Origin: JAJPKK01 sp963747835
Lineage (GTDB): Bacteria; Pseudomonadota; Alphaproteobacteria; Rhizobiales; Xanthobacteraceae
Assembly (NCBI GenBank): GCA_963747835.1
Contig: CAVVGO010000006.1
Location: 1,860,001-1,924,000, forward strand
Length of the DNA: 64,000 nucleotides
Direction of reading: 5' to 3'
Within the stretch, counting starts at the first letter, position 1; each line of letters begins with the position of its first letter. Under the pieces are notes generated by a model, which searched no databases, had not been told where the DNA came from, and saw nothing but the letters and a program-made list of their open reading frames with translations. Both the position numbers and the translations under genes were made by a program. Positions 53,136 through 61,996 of this stretch are shown one piece after another.

Positions 53136-54803
53136 TCAAGGTTTCGCCATGACGGTCGGACCGTGATCGGTCGTGGCCAAGAAATCGTGCAGCGTCGCCA
53201 CCACCTGGGCCCCCTCGCCCACTGCCGCGGCGACCCGCTTGACCGAACCGGCACGAACGTCCCCGATGGCGAAAACGCCCGGGCGGCTGGTTTCGAGCAG
53301 ACGGCGACCGGCGCCGGCGTCGGTTCCGGTCAGCACGAATCCCTTGCGGTCTAGGGCGACGCCCGAGCCGGAGAGCCAATCCGCGTTCGGCTCCGCTCCG
53401 ATGAAGAGGAACAGGTGGCGAATCGGCCGCCGCACCTCCGACGCGCCTTGCCGCCAGCGGATCGCTTCCAACATGCCGTCGTGGCCTTCGAGCCTCGTGA
53501 CCTGCGCGTCCGATACGATCTCCACATTGGGGAGACCGGCAATGCGATCAATGAGGTAGCGCGACATGCTCTTTTCGAGGTCCGGCCCACGTATGATGAG
53601 CCAAACCTTGGCGGCCTTATTGGCCAGATAGACGACCGCTTGTCCGGCCGAATTGCCGCCTCCCACCAGGGCGACCTCCTGGCCGGCGCATAGTTTGGCT
53701 TCCAGAGGCGATGCCCAATAATGCACGCTTGCGCCCTCATAAACGTCGAGGTTCGCGACCTGGAGCCGCCGGTAGCGGACGCCGCTGGCGATGACGACCG
53801 AGCGGCAGCTCGCCCGTTCCTGATTGGACAGCGTCAGCACAAAATGGCTGTGGCAGGGATCGATTGGGACCTCAAGGCCGGTCACTTCGTCCGGGATAGC
53901 GGTCTCGACCCCGAACTTCTGTGCCTGGGCGTAGGCGCGCGCCATCAGGGCCATGCCGCTGATCGCGGTCGGAAAGCCCAGATAGTTTTCAATCCGGGAG
54001 GAGGCGCCGGCCTGGCCGCCGAATGAACGGCAGTCGAACACCAGCACCGAGAGCCCCTCGGATGCCGCATAGACCGCGGTGGCGAGACCACCCGGGCCTG
54101 CGCCGACAACGGCCACATCATAGACACGGTCGGGATCGATCGGCCCCACCAGCCCGATGCAGCGGGCGAGTTCATGCTCGCTCGGATTGCGCAGCAACTG
54201 GCCGCCCGGGCACAAGACGATCGGCAATTGACCGGGATCGACCGCGAAGCGTTCGATCAGCGCCCTGGCCGACGGATCGGTTTCGGGATGCAGCGTCTGA
54301 CATGGATGACCATTGCGTGCCAGAAAGCCTTCGAGCCGCAGCACATCCCCGTCTTCGGTACCGCCGACGATCACCGGCCCGCCGGTTCCCATCTCGATTA
54401 TGCCGACGCGGCGGAGCATCAGGGTGCGCATGATGCGGTCGCCGAGATCGGCCTCGGCGATGAGCAGTGCCCGGACGCGGTCCGGCGCGATGCTCAAGGC
54501 AACCACCGACTCCTGGGCGTAGGCGTCTACCAGGGCCGGCCGGCCGGCCAGTTGGGCCAGTTCGCCCATGATGCCGCCGGGACCGTAGATGCGGAATGTC
54601 TTGAGTTCGCCCGTCTCGAGATGCCGGACGAGTTCAACCTTGCCGGCGAGGATCACGTTGAGGCCGTGGCCGATCTCGCCGACCTTGAGCAACGCCTCGC
54701 CGGCTCCATACAACCGGACCTCGCCAAACCGCTGCACCCGATCGATTTCCTCGGCGCTGAGGATCGGAAACAACCGGTCGGGCGGCGTATCGTCTATCGT
54801 CAT
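53136..54803 (-). CDS. cNMP-binding / thioredoxin-reductase-like flavoprotein (copy 2)
   Basis: A 555-residue paralogue of the protein at 45612-47282 with the same three-part plan: cyclic-nucleotide-binding domain (~8-125), glutaredoxin-like segment (~140-215, L-R-L-E-G-F-L-A-R-N-G-H-P) and FAD/NAD reductase module (V-G-A-G-P-G-G-L, G-G-Q-A-G-A-S-S-R-I-E-N, V-G-G-G-N-S-A-G-Q-A). It also has Y-W-A-S-P-L-E in place of C-A-T-C. The reductase half is nearly identical to copy 1 over long stretches, while the cNMP domains differ more, suggesting duplication followed by change of the sensor. An extra Cys (F-D-C-R, H-P-C) distinguishes it. Confidence 0.85.
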   Translation of the reverse strand: MTIDDTPPDRLFPILSAEEIDRVQRFGEVRLYGAGEALLKVGEIGHGLNVILAGKVELVRHLETGELKTFRIYGPGGIMGELAQLAGRPALVDAYAQESVVALSIAPDRVRALLIAEADLGDRIMRTLMLRRVGIIEMGTGGPVIVGGTEDGDVLRLEGFLARNGHPCQTLHPETDPSARALIERFAVDPGQLPIVLCPGGQLLRNPSEHELARCIGLVGPIDPDRVYDVAVVGAGPGGLATAVYAASEGLSVLVFDCRSFGGQAGASSRIENYLGFPTAISGMALMARAYAQAQKFGVETAIPDEVTGLEVPIDPCHSHFVLTLSNQERASCRSVVIASGVRYRRLQVANLDVYEGASVHYWASPLEAKLCAGQEVALVGGGNSAGQAVVYLANKAAKVWLIIRGPDLEKSMSRYLIDRIAGLPNVEIVSDAQVTRLEGHDGMLEAIRWRQGASEVRRPIRHLFLFIGAEPNADWLSGSGVALDRKGFVLTGTDAGAGRRLLETSRPGVFAIGDVRAGSVKRVAAAVGEGAQVVATLHDFLATTDHGPTVMAKP

Positions 54804-54962
54804 GGCGGTTGGTGACCTCGTGGATTCATGGCATCAGAATAGTCTTTTCGGGTCGCTGCCGGCCGGCGCATTCCAATGAAATTTAATGACGCTTCCGGAA
54901 GAGGACTACTGACCGTTGGGTTAGGGCAGTAATACAATCGTCGGACGCGAGCCGAGATGTCT

Positions 54963-54981
54963 GTTATACAGAACGTACAAC
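54963..54981. promoter_or_regulatory. Inverted repeat upstream of the AbrB-Doc module
   Basis: GTTATAC-N5-GTACAAC (arms match except one base) ends 15 bp before the antitoxin start. Toxin-antitoxin operons are usually autoregulated through such a site; this is a candidate. Confidence 0.5.
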
Positions 54982-54996
54982 GGAATGAGGCCCGAC

Positions 54997-55257
54997 ATGG
55001 ATGACGCCGCCCGCAAAACCGAAAACGAGGGCGTGGTCCTCCAAATCCGCAAAATCGGAAATTCGCTTGGCTTGATACTGTCCAAAGAGCTTCTGGCACG
55101 CCTGAAGCTCAAGGAAGGCGACAAGCTGCATATCGTCGAGCAGACCGAACGCGGCTTGAAGCTCAGTCCGTACGATCCAAAGCATGCCAAAGCGATGGAG
55201 ATCGCGCGTCGGTCGTTCCGGAACTACGTCGACACCTACAAAGCGCTCGCCGAGTGA
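54997..55257 (+). CDS. AbrB/MazE-type antitoxin
   Basis: An 86-residue protein with a swapped-hairpin AbrB fold: V-V-L-Q-I-R-K-I-G-N-S-L-G-L-I-L-S-K-E-L-L, then L-K-E-G-D-K-L-H-I-V-E-Q-T-E-R-G-L-K-L. The rest is helical and would cap the toxin. GAGG 6 bp before ATG 54997 supports this start over 54985. Its stop overlaps the GTG start of the Doc toxin by 4 bp. Classical Doc pairs with a Phd antitoxin; here the partner has the MazE fold. Confidence 0.85.
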   Translation: MDDAARKTENEGVVLQIRKIGNSLGLILSKELLARLKLKEGDKLHIVEQTERGLKLSPYDPKHAKAMEIARRSFRNYVDTYKALAE

Positions 55258-55640
55258 ATGAGCCGGAATGGCTCGACGTCGGTGTCCTCATCGATATTCA
55301 CTCCGAACAGCTCGCATTGTTCGGGGGGCCGGATGGTGTCCGCGATCTGGGTCTTCTCGAATCCGCCCTGGGCAGGCCGATCAATAAATTCGCGTACGGA
55401 GAGATCGATCTCGCTTCGCTTGACGCCGCATATGGGTTCGGGATCGCCAAGAATCATCCGTTCGTTGATGGGAACAAGAGAGCGGCGTTTGCGTCGATCA
55501 TCGTGTTTCTTGGCCTGAACGGCATCGATTTCGCGCCACGGGCCGAAGAAGCGACCGCGATGATCCTCTCGCTGGCAGCCGGCGAAGTCAGCGAGCAGGG
55601 CCTCGCCCGCTGGATCCGCGACAACTGGCCGAAGCCGTAG
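55254..55640 (+). CDS. doc: Doc/Fic-family toxin
   Basis: A 128-residue Fic-fold toxin of the Doc type. The catalytic loop H-P-F-V-D-G-N-K-R is intact at 68-76, and the N-terminal E-x-L-A-L-F-G-G-P-D-G-V-R-D-L-G-L-L-E-S-A-L and Y-G-F-G-I-A-K-N are the Doc signature. Doc phosphorylates EF-Tu and stops translation. The GTG start at 55254 is forced by the GTGA overlap with the antitoxin. Complete, no decay. Confidence 0.93.
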   Translation: MNEPEWLDVGVLIDIHSEQLALFGGPDGVRDLGLLESALGRPINKFAYGEIDLASLDAAYGFGIAKNHPFVDGNKRAAFASIIVFLGLNGIDFAPRAEEATAMILSLAAGEVSEQGLARWIRDNWPKP

Positions 55641-55699
55641 TCCTTCAATTCACCGCATTCGGCTATAGATCGTGGCCAGGGCGGGCGCGGTGCCGGCCG

Positions 55700-57112
55700 A
55701 TGGGGCGCGCATCACGCGGTGGCGCCCGGGTGAGGTTCAACGTGCCCGACCGCGATACCGAAGCGAATCGCTTTTCCGCGCGCGCGGCGCGCTACGCCAA
55801 GGTCGGTGCCAATATGGGCGGCGTCGCCGCCCGGATCGCGGCGACACGGCTGTTCGGCATCGACCGCGATCGCGTGCGTGGCGCTGCCGACCTCGCGGGG
55901 GCGCTCGGCGGCCTCAAGGGTCCGATCATGAAGGTCGCCCAACTGATGGCGACCGTTCCGGACCTGCTGCCTGCCGAATACGCGGCCGAACTCACCAAGC
56001 TGCAAAGCGATGCACCGCCGATGGGCTGGGCGTTCGTGAAGCGGCGCATGATGGCCGAGCTTGGGCCCGAATGGCAGCAGCGGTTCGCGAGCTTCGAGCA
56101 CAAGCCCGCCGCCGCGGCGTCACTTGGCCAGGTTCACCGGGCGCGTGCGCATGACGGAGCACTCCTGGCCTGCAAGTTGCAATATCCCGACATGCAGTCC
56201 GCGGTCGAAGCCGATCTGCGGCAGCTTGAATGGCTGTTCGCCATCCATCGCAGGATGGACCCGGCGATCGACACCACCGAGATCGCCGGGGAGGTGGGGG
56301 AGCGGATTCGCGAGGAACTCGATTACCAGCGCGAGGCGAAGCACGCCGCGCTCTACCGCGCCATGCTGGCGCAAACGCCCGAGGTGCGGGTACCGCAAGT
56401 TTGGCCGGAGCTCTCGACCCGTCGCCTCCTCACTCTCGAGTGGCTCGACGGCGACCGGCTCCTGGTCCACAAGGGCGACGACATCGCGGCGCGCAACCGC
56501 ATCGCGGTCGCGATGTTCAAGGCTTGGTGGCACCCCTTCAGCCGCTTTGGCGTCATCCACGGTGATCCGCATCTCGGCAATTACACGGCCTTCATCGAGG
56601 ACGGCGCCCCACAGGGCATCAATCTGCTCGACTACGGCTGCATCCGCATATTCCCATCCCGGTTCGTCGGCGGCGTGGTCGATCTCTATCACGGCCTGCT
56701 GAACGGCGACGACGCACTCGTGGTCCATGCCTACGAAACCTGGGGGTTCCGCCGCCTGTCCCGCGAACTGGTCGACACCCTCAATATCTGGGCCCGCTTC
56801 ATCTACGGGCCGCTGCTCGACGACCGCGTGCGCACCATCGCGGACGGCGTCAAGCCTTCCGAATACGGGCGCCGCGAAGCGTTCCGGGTCCATCGTGCCC
56901 TCAAGGAAAAGGGACCGGTGCGGGTGCCTCGCGAATTCGTCTTCATGGACCGTGCCGCGATCGGGCTCGGCGGCGTGTTCCTGCATCTTGCGGCCAAGCT
57001 CAACTATTACCGGCTGTTCAACGAAGCGATCGAGAAGTTCTCGACCGAGCGCGTCGCCGCGCGCCAGCAAGCCGCGCTCGCGGCAGCCGGTCTTGAACCG
57101 CACGAGGCCTGA
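55700..57112 (+). CDS. ABC1/AarF (UbiB-like) family kinase
   Basis: A 470-residue atypical kinase of the ABC1 family, related to UbiB/ADCK3, linked to ubiquinone synthesis. The N-terminal motif reads G-P-I-M-K-V-A-Q with K78 (K-x-G-Q variant with Ala), the A-rich loop is P-A-A-A-A-S-L-G-Q-V-H, then C-K-L-Q-Y-P, H-G-D-P-H-L-G-N-Y and L-D-Y-G-C. UbiB itself usually has C-terminal membrane helices, not evident here. Start uncertain: ATG 55700 or GTG 55733, the latter beginning at M/V-R-F-N-V-P-D-R-D. Followed at 111 bp by the oxidase subunit IV gene. Confidence 0.87.
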   Translation: MGRASRGGARVRFNVPDRDTEANRFSARAARYAKVGANMGGVAARIAATRLFGIDRDRVRGAADLAGALGGLKGPIMKVAQLMATVPDLLPAEYAAELTKLQSDAPPMGWAFVKRRMMAELGPEWQQRFASFEHKPAAAASLGQVHRARAHDGALLACKLQYPDMQSAVEADLRQLEWLFAIHRRMDPAIDTTEIAGEVGERIREELDYQREAKHAALYRAMLAQTPEVRVPQVWPELSTRRLLTLEWLDGDRLLVHKGDDIAARNRIAVAMFKAWWHPFSRFGVIHGDPHLGNYTAFIEDGAPQGINLLDYGCIRIFPSRFVGGVVDLYHGLLNGDDALVVHAYETWGFRRLSRELVDTLNIWARFIYGPLLDDRVRTIADGVKPSEYGRREAFRVHRALKEKGPVRVPREFVFMDRAAIGLGGVFLHLAAKLNYYRLFNEAIEKFSTERVAARQQAALAAAGLEPHEA

Positions 57113-57223
57113 GCCGAATTTCCGCGGCCGTCGTCGGAGTCATTTTCCCGTTCCAGATTGCCCTTGTGGCCCAATTGCGCTAAGCCCCAGGCATTGTGGG
57201 GCGCGGCACAGCTGGAGATATTC

Positions 57224-57517
57224 ATGGCCGATCACGGGGAAGTCGAATACGCGACCGCCGAAGGCAACGACCTTCCGGCGCACGAGGCGAATTACGAGGC
57301 CTTTGTGCATTTGGCGTATGTCGGGACCATCACGGTCATCAATATCCTGATCGGACTGACGATCGGCGGCGCCATCGGGCACTGGCTGTCCGCCGCGGTG
57401 GTCATCATCCTCGCCGTTATCGTGGGCGGCTACAATCTGTGGAGCGGAGGGCGCACCGCGAGCCTCGGCATGCTGGCGCTTGCGGCGCTGGCGCTGCTCT
57501 ACAACGCCTATAGCTGA
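57224..57517 (+). CDS. aa3-type cytochrome c oxidase subunit IV
   Basis: A 97-residue membrane protein matching the short bacterial COX4_pro_2 family: A-D-H-G-E-V-E-Y at the N-terminus, H-E-A-N-Y-E-A-F-V and then two helices (I-T-V-I-N-I-L-I-G-L-T-I-G-G and L-S-A-A-V-V-I-I-L-A-V-I-V-G-G). It is an accessory subunit of aa3 oxidases; no catalytic oxidase genes are in the window. TGGAGAT lies 7 bp before the ATG. It directly precedes pntAA, an order common in Bradyrhizobium relatives. Confidence 0.88.
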   Translation: MADHGEVEYATAEGNDLPAHEANYEAFVHLAYVGTITVINILIGLTIGGAIGHWLSAAVVIILAVIVGGYNLWSGGRTASLGMLALAALALLYNAYS

Positions 57518-57600
57518 TCCTCGTCGGCAAGCCCGGCACGCCAATCATTTCGCCAGCCATCTTCGCCACTCATCTTCGCCAGTCATGGGAGACGGCGTGA

Positions 57601-58731
57601 ATGCGAATTACCGTCGCGCGGGAGAGTGATCCGGCCGAGCCGCGGGTTGCCGCTACTCCGGAAACCGTCAAGAAAATGAAGGTTTTGGGCGTCGACGTCG
57701 TGGTCGAGCCGGGCGCCGGCGTCAAATCAGGCGTGCTTGACCAGGACTATGTGACGGCCGGCGCCGTCGTCGCCGCTGACGCGATGAAGGATGCCGACAT
57801 CGTCCTGAAGGTGCGCCGCCCGAGCGAGGCGGAACTCGCCGGCTACAAGCCGGGCGCGATCGTCATCGCCATCATGGACCCGTTCGGTAATGATGCCGCT
57901 CTTGCCGCCATGGCGAAAGCCGGCATCACGGCGTTTGCCATGGAGTTGATGCCGCGCATCACCCGGGCGCAGTCGATGGACGTCCTGTCATCGCAGGCCA
58001 ATCTCGCCGGCTACCGCGCCGTCATCGATGCCGCCGCCGCGTACGGCCGTGCATTCCCCATGATGATGACGGCGGCCGGCACCATACCGGCCACCAAGGT
58101 GTTCGTGATGGGGGCGGGCGTCGCCGGCCTCCAGGCGATCGCGACCGCGCGCCGTCTCGGCGCCATCGTCACGGCGACCGACGTGCGGCCGGCCGCCAAG
58201 GAGCAGGTCGAGAGCCTGGGCGCGAAGTTTGTCGCCGTCGAGGACGAGGAATTCAAACAGGCCGAGACTTCAGGCGGCTACGCGAAGGAAATGTCGAAGG
58301 AATACCAGGCGAAGCAGGCCGCGCTCGTTGCCGAACACATCAAAAAGCAGGACGTCGTCATCACCACGGCACTCATCCCGGGCCGGCCCGCGCCCCGCCT
58401 GATCTCCCGCGACATGGTGGCGTCGATGCGGCCGGGCTCGGTGCTGGTCGATCTCGCGGTCGAGCGCGGCGGCAATGTGGAGGGCGTTGAACCCGGCCGC
58501 GTCGCTGACGTGAACGGCGTCAAGATCGTGGGTAACAGCAGCCCGGCAAGCCTCGCCGCTTCGGCATCGAGCCTCTACGCCAAGAATCTTTATGCGTTCC
58601 TGGAGACTCTATTCGACAAGAAGACCAAGGCGTTGGCGGTGAATTGGGACGACGACATCGTCAAGGCGACGCTGCTCACCCGCGACGACGCCGTGATCCA
58701 TCCGAACTTCCGGCCGAAATCCGCCGCCTGA
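57601..58731 (+). CDS. pntAA: NAD(P) transhydrogenase subunit alpha part 1 (PntAA)
   Basis: A 376-residue protein, the NAD(H)-binding dI component of proton-translocating transhydrogenase. Features: I-T-V-A-R-E-S-D-P-A-E-P-R-V-A-A-T-P at the start, V-F-V-M-G-A-G-V-A-G-L-Q-A-I-A-T-A-R-R-L-G (NAD fold), S-L-G-A-K-F and G-S-V-L-V-D-L-A-V-E-R-G-G-N. With PntAB and PntB it makes NADPH from NADH using the proton gradient. pntAB begins 11 bp downstream. Confidence 0.96.
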   Translation: MRITVARESDPAEPRVAATPETVKKMKVLGVDVVVEPGAGVKSGVLDQDYVTAGAVVAADAMKDADIVLKVRRPSEAELAGYKPGAIVIAIMDPFGNDAALAAMAKAGITAFAMELMPRITRAQSMDVLSSQANLAGYRAVIDAAAAYGRAFPMMMTAAGTIPATKVFVMGAGVAGLQAIATARRLGAIVTATDVRPAAKEQVESLGAKFVAVEDEEFKQAETSGGYAKEMSKEYQAKQAALVAEHIKKQDVVITTALIPGRPAPRLISRDMVASMRPGSVLVDLAVERGGNVEGVEPGRVADVNGVKIVGNSSPASLAASASSLYAKNLYAFLETLFDKKTKALAVNWDDDIVKATLLTRDDAVIHPNFRPKSAA

Positions 58732-58742
58732 GGGAGATCCCG

Positions 58743-59186
58743 ATGTACATGGCCCAGATCAGCGCCCAGGACGCCGCCGACCGCGCCCGCGACGCCGCCG
58801 ATGTGGCGCGGCAGGCGGCTGAAGCCGCCCAGAGCTATGCCGACATGGCGGCCGCCGGCGCCCATGCTGTCACGGCCGGCGCGATCGATCCGTTCACATT
58901 CCGCCTCTCGATCTTCGTGCTCGCCGTGTTCGTCGGCTATTACGTGGTGTGGTCGGTGACGCCGGCCCTGCACACCCCGCTGATGTCGGTGACCAACGCG
59001 ATCTCCTCGGTGATCGTGGTCGGCGCTTTGCTCGCTGTCGGGGTCGCGCTGATCGGCAATGACGGTGGGTCGATCGCGGCGCGGGCGTTCGGCTTCGTCG
59101 CGCTCGTTTTCGCTTCGGTGAACATCTTCGGCGGCTTCCTGGTCACGCAACGCATGCTGGCGATGTATCAGAAGAAAAAGAAGTGA
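58743..59186 (+). CDS. pntAB: NAD(P) transhydrogenase subunit alpha part 2 (PntAB)
   Basis: A 147-residue membrane component with a leading Ala-rich amphipathic helix (D-A-A-D-R-A-R-D-A-A-D-V-A-R) and four transmembrane helices, including Y-Y-V-V-W-S-V-T-P-A-L-H-T-P-L-M-S-V-T-N-A-I-S-S, the conserved PntA C-terminal signature, and F-G-G-F-L-V-T-Q-R-M-L-A-M-Y. The pntA gene is split, as in most alphaproteobacteria. AGGGAGATCC is the ribosome site. Same operon as pntAA and pntB. Confidence 0.95.
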   Translation: MYMAQISAQDAADRARDAADVARQAAEAAQSYADMAAAGAHAVTAGAIDPFTFRLSIFVLAVFVGYYVVWSVTPALHTPLMSVTNAISSVIVVGALLAVGVALIGNDGGSIAARAFGFVALVFASVNIFGGFLVTQRMLAMYQKKKK

Positions 59187-59253
59187 AGCCGACCAATCGA
59201 TAGTGTGGTGACAAACCGCGACGTGCCGCGGTCGAGATGGGGGTTCTGACGGG

Positions 59254-60651
59254 ATGAACGCCGATTTGGCCGCGCTTCTCTATCTGGTCGCGGGCGTGCT
59301 CTTCATCATGGCTTTGCGTGGGTTGTCGAACCCGGAGTCGAGCCGCCGCGGCAATCTGTTCGGAATGGTCGGCATGGCCATCGCGATCCTGACGACACTT
59401 GCGTACCATCCGCCGGGCGGGGTCGGCGCCTGGGCGCTGGTGCTGGTCGGGCTTGCGGCGGGCGGCGGCACCGGCGCCGTGATCGCGCGCCGGGTGCCGA
59501 TGACGTCGATGCCGGAGCTCGTTGCCGCGTTTCATTCGCTGGTCGGCATGGCGGCCGTCCTGGTGGCGGCCGGCGCGTTCTATGCCCCTGGCGCCTTCGA
59601 CATCGGCACGCCCGGCGCCATCCACCAGCCGAGCCTCGTCGAAATGTCGATCGGTGTCGCGATCGGGGCGATCACCTTCACGGGGTCGATCATCGCGTTT
59701 CTCAAGTTGTCCGGCCGCATGAGCGGCGCGCCGATCCTGCTGCCGCTGCGCCACTACATCAATATCGCGATCGCACTGGCGCTGGTGTTCTTCATCTACG
59801 GCTTCGTGGTGTCCCAGAGCGCAATCGACTTCTGGCTGGTCGTGGTGCTGTCGCTCGCGCTCGGCGGGCTCATCATCGTGCCGATCGGCGGCGCCGACAT
59901 GCCGGTCGTGATCTCGATGCTCAACTCCTATTCGGGCTGGGCGGCGGCCGGCATCGGTTTCACGTTGGGCAATTCCGCCTTGATCATCACCGGGGCGCTG
60001 GTCGGCTCCTCGGGCGCGATCCTGTCCTACATCATGTGCAAGGGCATGAACCGCAGCTTCATCTCGGTGATCCTCGGCGGCTTCGGCGGCGAGGTCGCGG
60101 GCCCCGCGGCGGGCGGCGAGGTCAAGCCGGTCAAGCTCGGCTCCGCCGAGGACGCGGCCTACATCATGAAGAATTCCTCCAAGGTCATCATCGTCCCCGG
60201 TTACGGCATGGCTGTCGCGCAAGCCCAGCACGCCCTGCGCGAGATGGCGGACCGGCTCAAGGCCGAGGGCGTCGAGGTCAAGTATGCAATCCATCCGGTC
60301 GCCGGCCGCATGCCGGGGCACATGAACGTGCTGCTCGCCGAAGCCAACGTGCCCTACGACGAAGTTTTCGAACTCGAGGACATCAATTCGGAATTCGCCC
60401 AGACGGATGTCGCCTATGTGATCGGCGCCAACGATGTCACCAATCCGGCCGCCGAGGACGACCCCAAATCGCCGATCTACGGCATGCCGGTGCTGCAGGT
60501 GTGGAAAGCCGGCACCGTGATGTTCAACAAGCGCTCGCTCGCGTCCGGCTATGCCGGCATCGACAACCCGCTGTTCTATCGCGACAACACCATGATGCTG
60601 CTCGGCGATGCCAAGAAGATGACCGAGGAGATCGCTAAGGCATTAGGCTGA
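59254..60651 (+). CDS. pntB: NAD(P) transhydrogenase subunit beta (PntB)
   Basis: A 465-residue protein: N-terminal membrane domain of about nine helices (L-Y-L-V-A-G-V-L-F-I-M, V-P-M-T-S-M-P-E-L-V-A-A-F-H-S-L-V-G-M-A), then the NADP-binding dIII domain (V-I-I-V-P-G-Y-G-M-A-V-A-Q-A-Q, G-R-M-P-G-H-M-N-V-L-L-A-E-A, G-A-N-D-V-T-N-P-A, P-V-L-x-V-W-K-A). Completes the transhydrogenase. It is 67 bp after pntAB on the same strand. Confidence 0.97.
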   Translation: MNADLAALLYLVAGVLFIMALRGLSNPESSRRGNLFGMVGMAIAILTTLAYHPPGGVGAWALVLVGLAAGGGTGAVIARRVPMTSMPELVAAFHSLVGMAAVLVAAGAFYAPGAFDIGTPGAIHQPSLVEMSIGVAIGAITFTGSIIAFLKLSGRMSGAPILLPLRHYINIAIALALVFFIYGFVVSQSAIDFWLVVVLSLALGGLIIVPIGGADMPVVISMLNSYSGWAAAGIGFTLGNSALIITGALVGSSGAILSYIMCKGMNRSFISVILGGFGGEVAGPAAGGEVKPVKLGSAEDAAYIMKNSSKVIIVPGYGMAVAQAQHALREMADRLKAEGVEVKYAIHPVAGRMPGHMNVLLAEANVPYDEVFELEDINSEFAQTDVAYVIGANDVTNPAAEDDPKSPIYGMPVLQVWKAGTVMFNKRSLASGYAGIDNPLFYRDNTMMLLGDAKKMTEEIAKALG

Positions 60652-60689
60652 CGGTGTCCGTGGCCCGGAGAGCCCACCGGGAGAGCGCG

Positions 60690-61142
60690 ATGCCGCTCGG
60701 CATTTTGTTTGAGCTTTGCGCCGGATCACGCGCCGTTGCGGCCGCCTGCGGCTTGATCGCGGCCGGCATGCTTGCCGCGCCGGCCGCGGCCCAAAACATC
60801 GCCTGCACGGCGCCGCAGCAGGGAATGCAGCAGGTCGAGTTGATGTTCGGCCGCAACATCGGCCGGCGGCTTGGCGTCAGCAACGCCACATGGTCGCGGT
60901 TTCTCGCCCGCGAGGTGACGCCGCAATTCCCGGAAGGCTTGAGCGTCATCGACGCTGCGGGACAATGGCAGGACCGAGAGCACGGCCGGGTGGTGCGCGA
61001 GCCGAGCAAGCTCGTCATGATCGTGACGGCCGACGACCTTGCCTCGCGCGACAAGATCGCCGCGATCGTCGCCGCCTATAAGGACCGGTTCCGTCAGCAG
61101 TCGGTCGGGGTGGTCACGCGCCCGGTCTGCGCCGCGTTTTAG
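60690..61142 (+). CDS. DUF3574 exported protein
   Basis: A 150-residue protein with a signal peptide (L-I-A-A-G-M-L-A-A-P-A-A-A-Q). The mature part fits DUF3574: Q-V-E-L-M-F-G-R-N-I-G, V-T-P-Q-F-P-E-G-L-S-V-I-D-A-A-G-Q-W and a final strand-helix with Y-K-D-R-F-x-Q-Q-S-V-x-V. Two cysteines (A-C-T and P-V-C-A) may form a disulfide. Function unknown. ATG 60690 has GGGAG upstream; a GTG at 60654 would begin two codons after the pntB stop. Confidence 0.82.
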   Translation: MPLGILFELCAGSRAVAAACGLIAAGMLAAPAAAQNIACTAPQQGMQQVELMFGRNIGRRLGVSNATWSRFLAREVTPQFPEGLSVIDAAGQWQDREHGRVVREPSKLVMIVTADDLASRDKIAAIVAAYKDRFRQQSVGVVTRPVCAAF

Positions 61143-61157
61143 CGCTGGACGCATCGG

Positions 61158-61952
61158 ATGATCATTCTCAAATGGATGATCGTTCTCGCTGTCGCGGGCT
61201 ACTCCGTCTTCGTCGCATGTCTTTATCTGGGCCAGCGGGCACTATTGTATCATCCGCAATCGATCCACCCGTCTCCAGCCGCCGCCGGGTTGCCGGAAGC
61301 CGAGGAATTCGTCGTCGATACCGTCGACGGCGAGCGCGTGATCGTCTGGTGCGTGCCGCCGCGAGGTGATCGGCCGGTGGTGATCTATTTTCACGGCAAT
61401 GGAGAAATCGTGGCCTCGCGCGCGGCGCGGCACCGCGCATTGACGGCCCACGGCTTCGGCCTGGTAGCGCTATCCTACCGCGGCTATATGGGATCGTCCG
61501 GCAGCCCGACCGAGGAGGGACTGCTGCGCGATGCCGAAGCCGCCTACCGGTTCGCGACATCGCGATACCCCGCGAATCCGATCGTGCTGTGGGGGCATTC
61601 GCTCGGATCGGGCGTGGCAGTGGCGCTGGCCGCCCGGCACCGCGTCGCCAAGGTCATCTTGGAGTCGCCGTTTACGTCGACCGCCGATGTCGCGGCAGGC
61701 CAATTCCCCGTCGTGCCGGTCCGGCTGCTGATGCACGATCAGTTTCACTCGGACCAGCGTATCGACGCGGTAGGGGCTCCGCTGCTGATCATGCACGGCG
61801 CGCGCGACCGGACGGTCCCGATCGCTTTGGGCGAGCGGCTGTTCGAACTCGCCCACGAGCCCAAGCGCTTCGTGCACTTTCCCGACGGTGCGCATACCGA
61901 TCTCGACCGGTATGGCGCCGGCGGCGAGGTTCAGCGATTTATTGAAGAGTGA
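61158..61952 (+). CDS. Alpha/beta hydrolase (BEM46-like), membrane-anchored
   Basis: A 264-residue hydrolase. N-terminal anchor M-I-V-L-A-V-A-G-Y-S-V-F-V-A-C-L-Y-L, then L-L-Y-H-P-Q, V-V-I-Y-F-H-G-N-G-E (oxyanion), Y-R-G-Y-M-G-S-S-G-S-P, the nucleophile elbow L-W-G-H-S-L-G-S-G-V and D-x-x-V-P plus F-P-D-G-A-H-T-D-L with the catalytic His. Pattern matches the BEM46/ABHD13 group of unknown substrate. It lies 16 bp after the DUF3574 gene and may be cotranscribed. Confidence 0.9.
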   Translation: MIILKWMIVLAVAGYSVFVACLYLGQRALLYHPQSIHPSPAAAGLPEAEEFVVDTVDGERVIVWCVPPRGDRPVVIYFHGNGEIVASRAARHRALTAHGFGLVALSYRGYMGSSGSPTEEGLLRDAEAAYRFATSRYPANPIVLWGHSLGSGVAVALAARHRVAKVILESPFTSTADVAAGQFPVVPVRLLMHDQFHSDQRIDAVGAPLLIMHGARDRTVPIALGERLFELAHEPKRFVHFPDGAHTDLDRYGAGGEVQRFIEE

Positions 61953-61996
61953 CGGCCGTCGTGGGGCGGCGGTTATGCGAGGGCAGCGATTATGCG

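Noticed and set aside
55700..57112. K-x-A-Q instead of K-x-G-Q in the ABC1 kinase as an oddity
   Set aside because: I recall this variant as common in a rhizobial subgroup of ABC1 proteins, so it is not reported as unusual.
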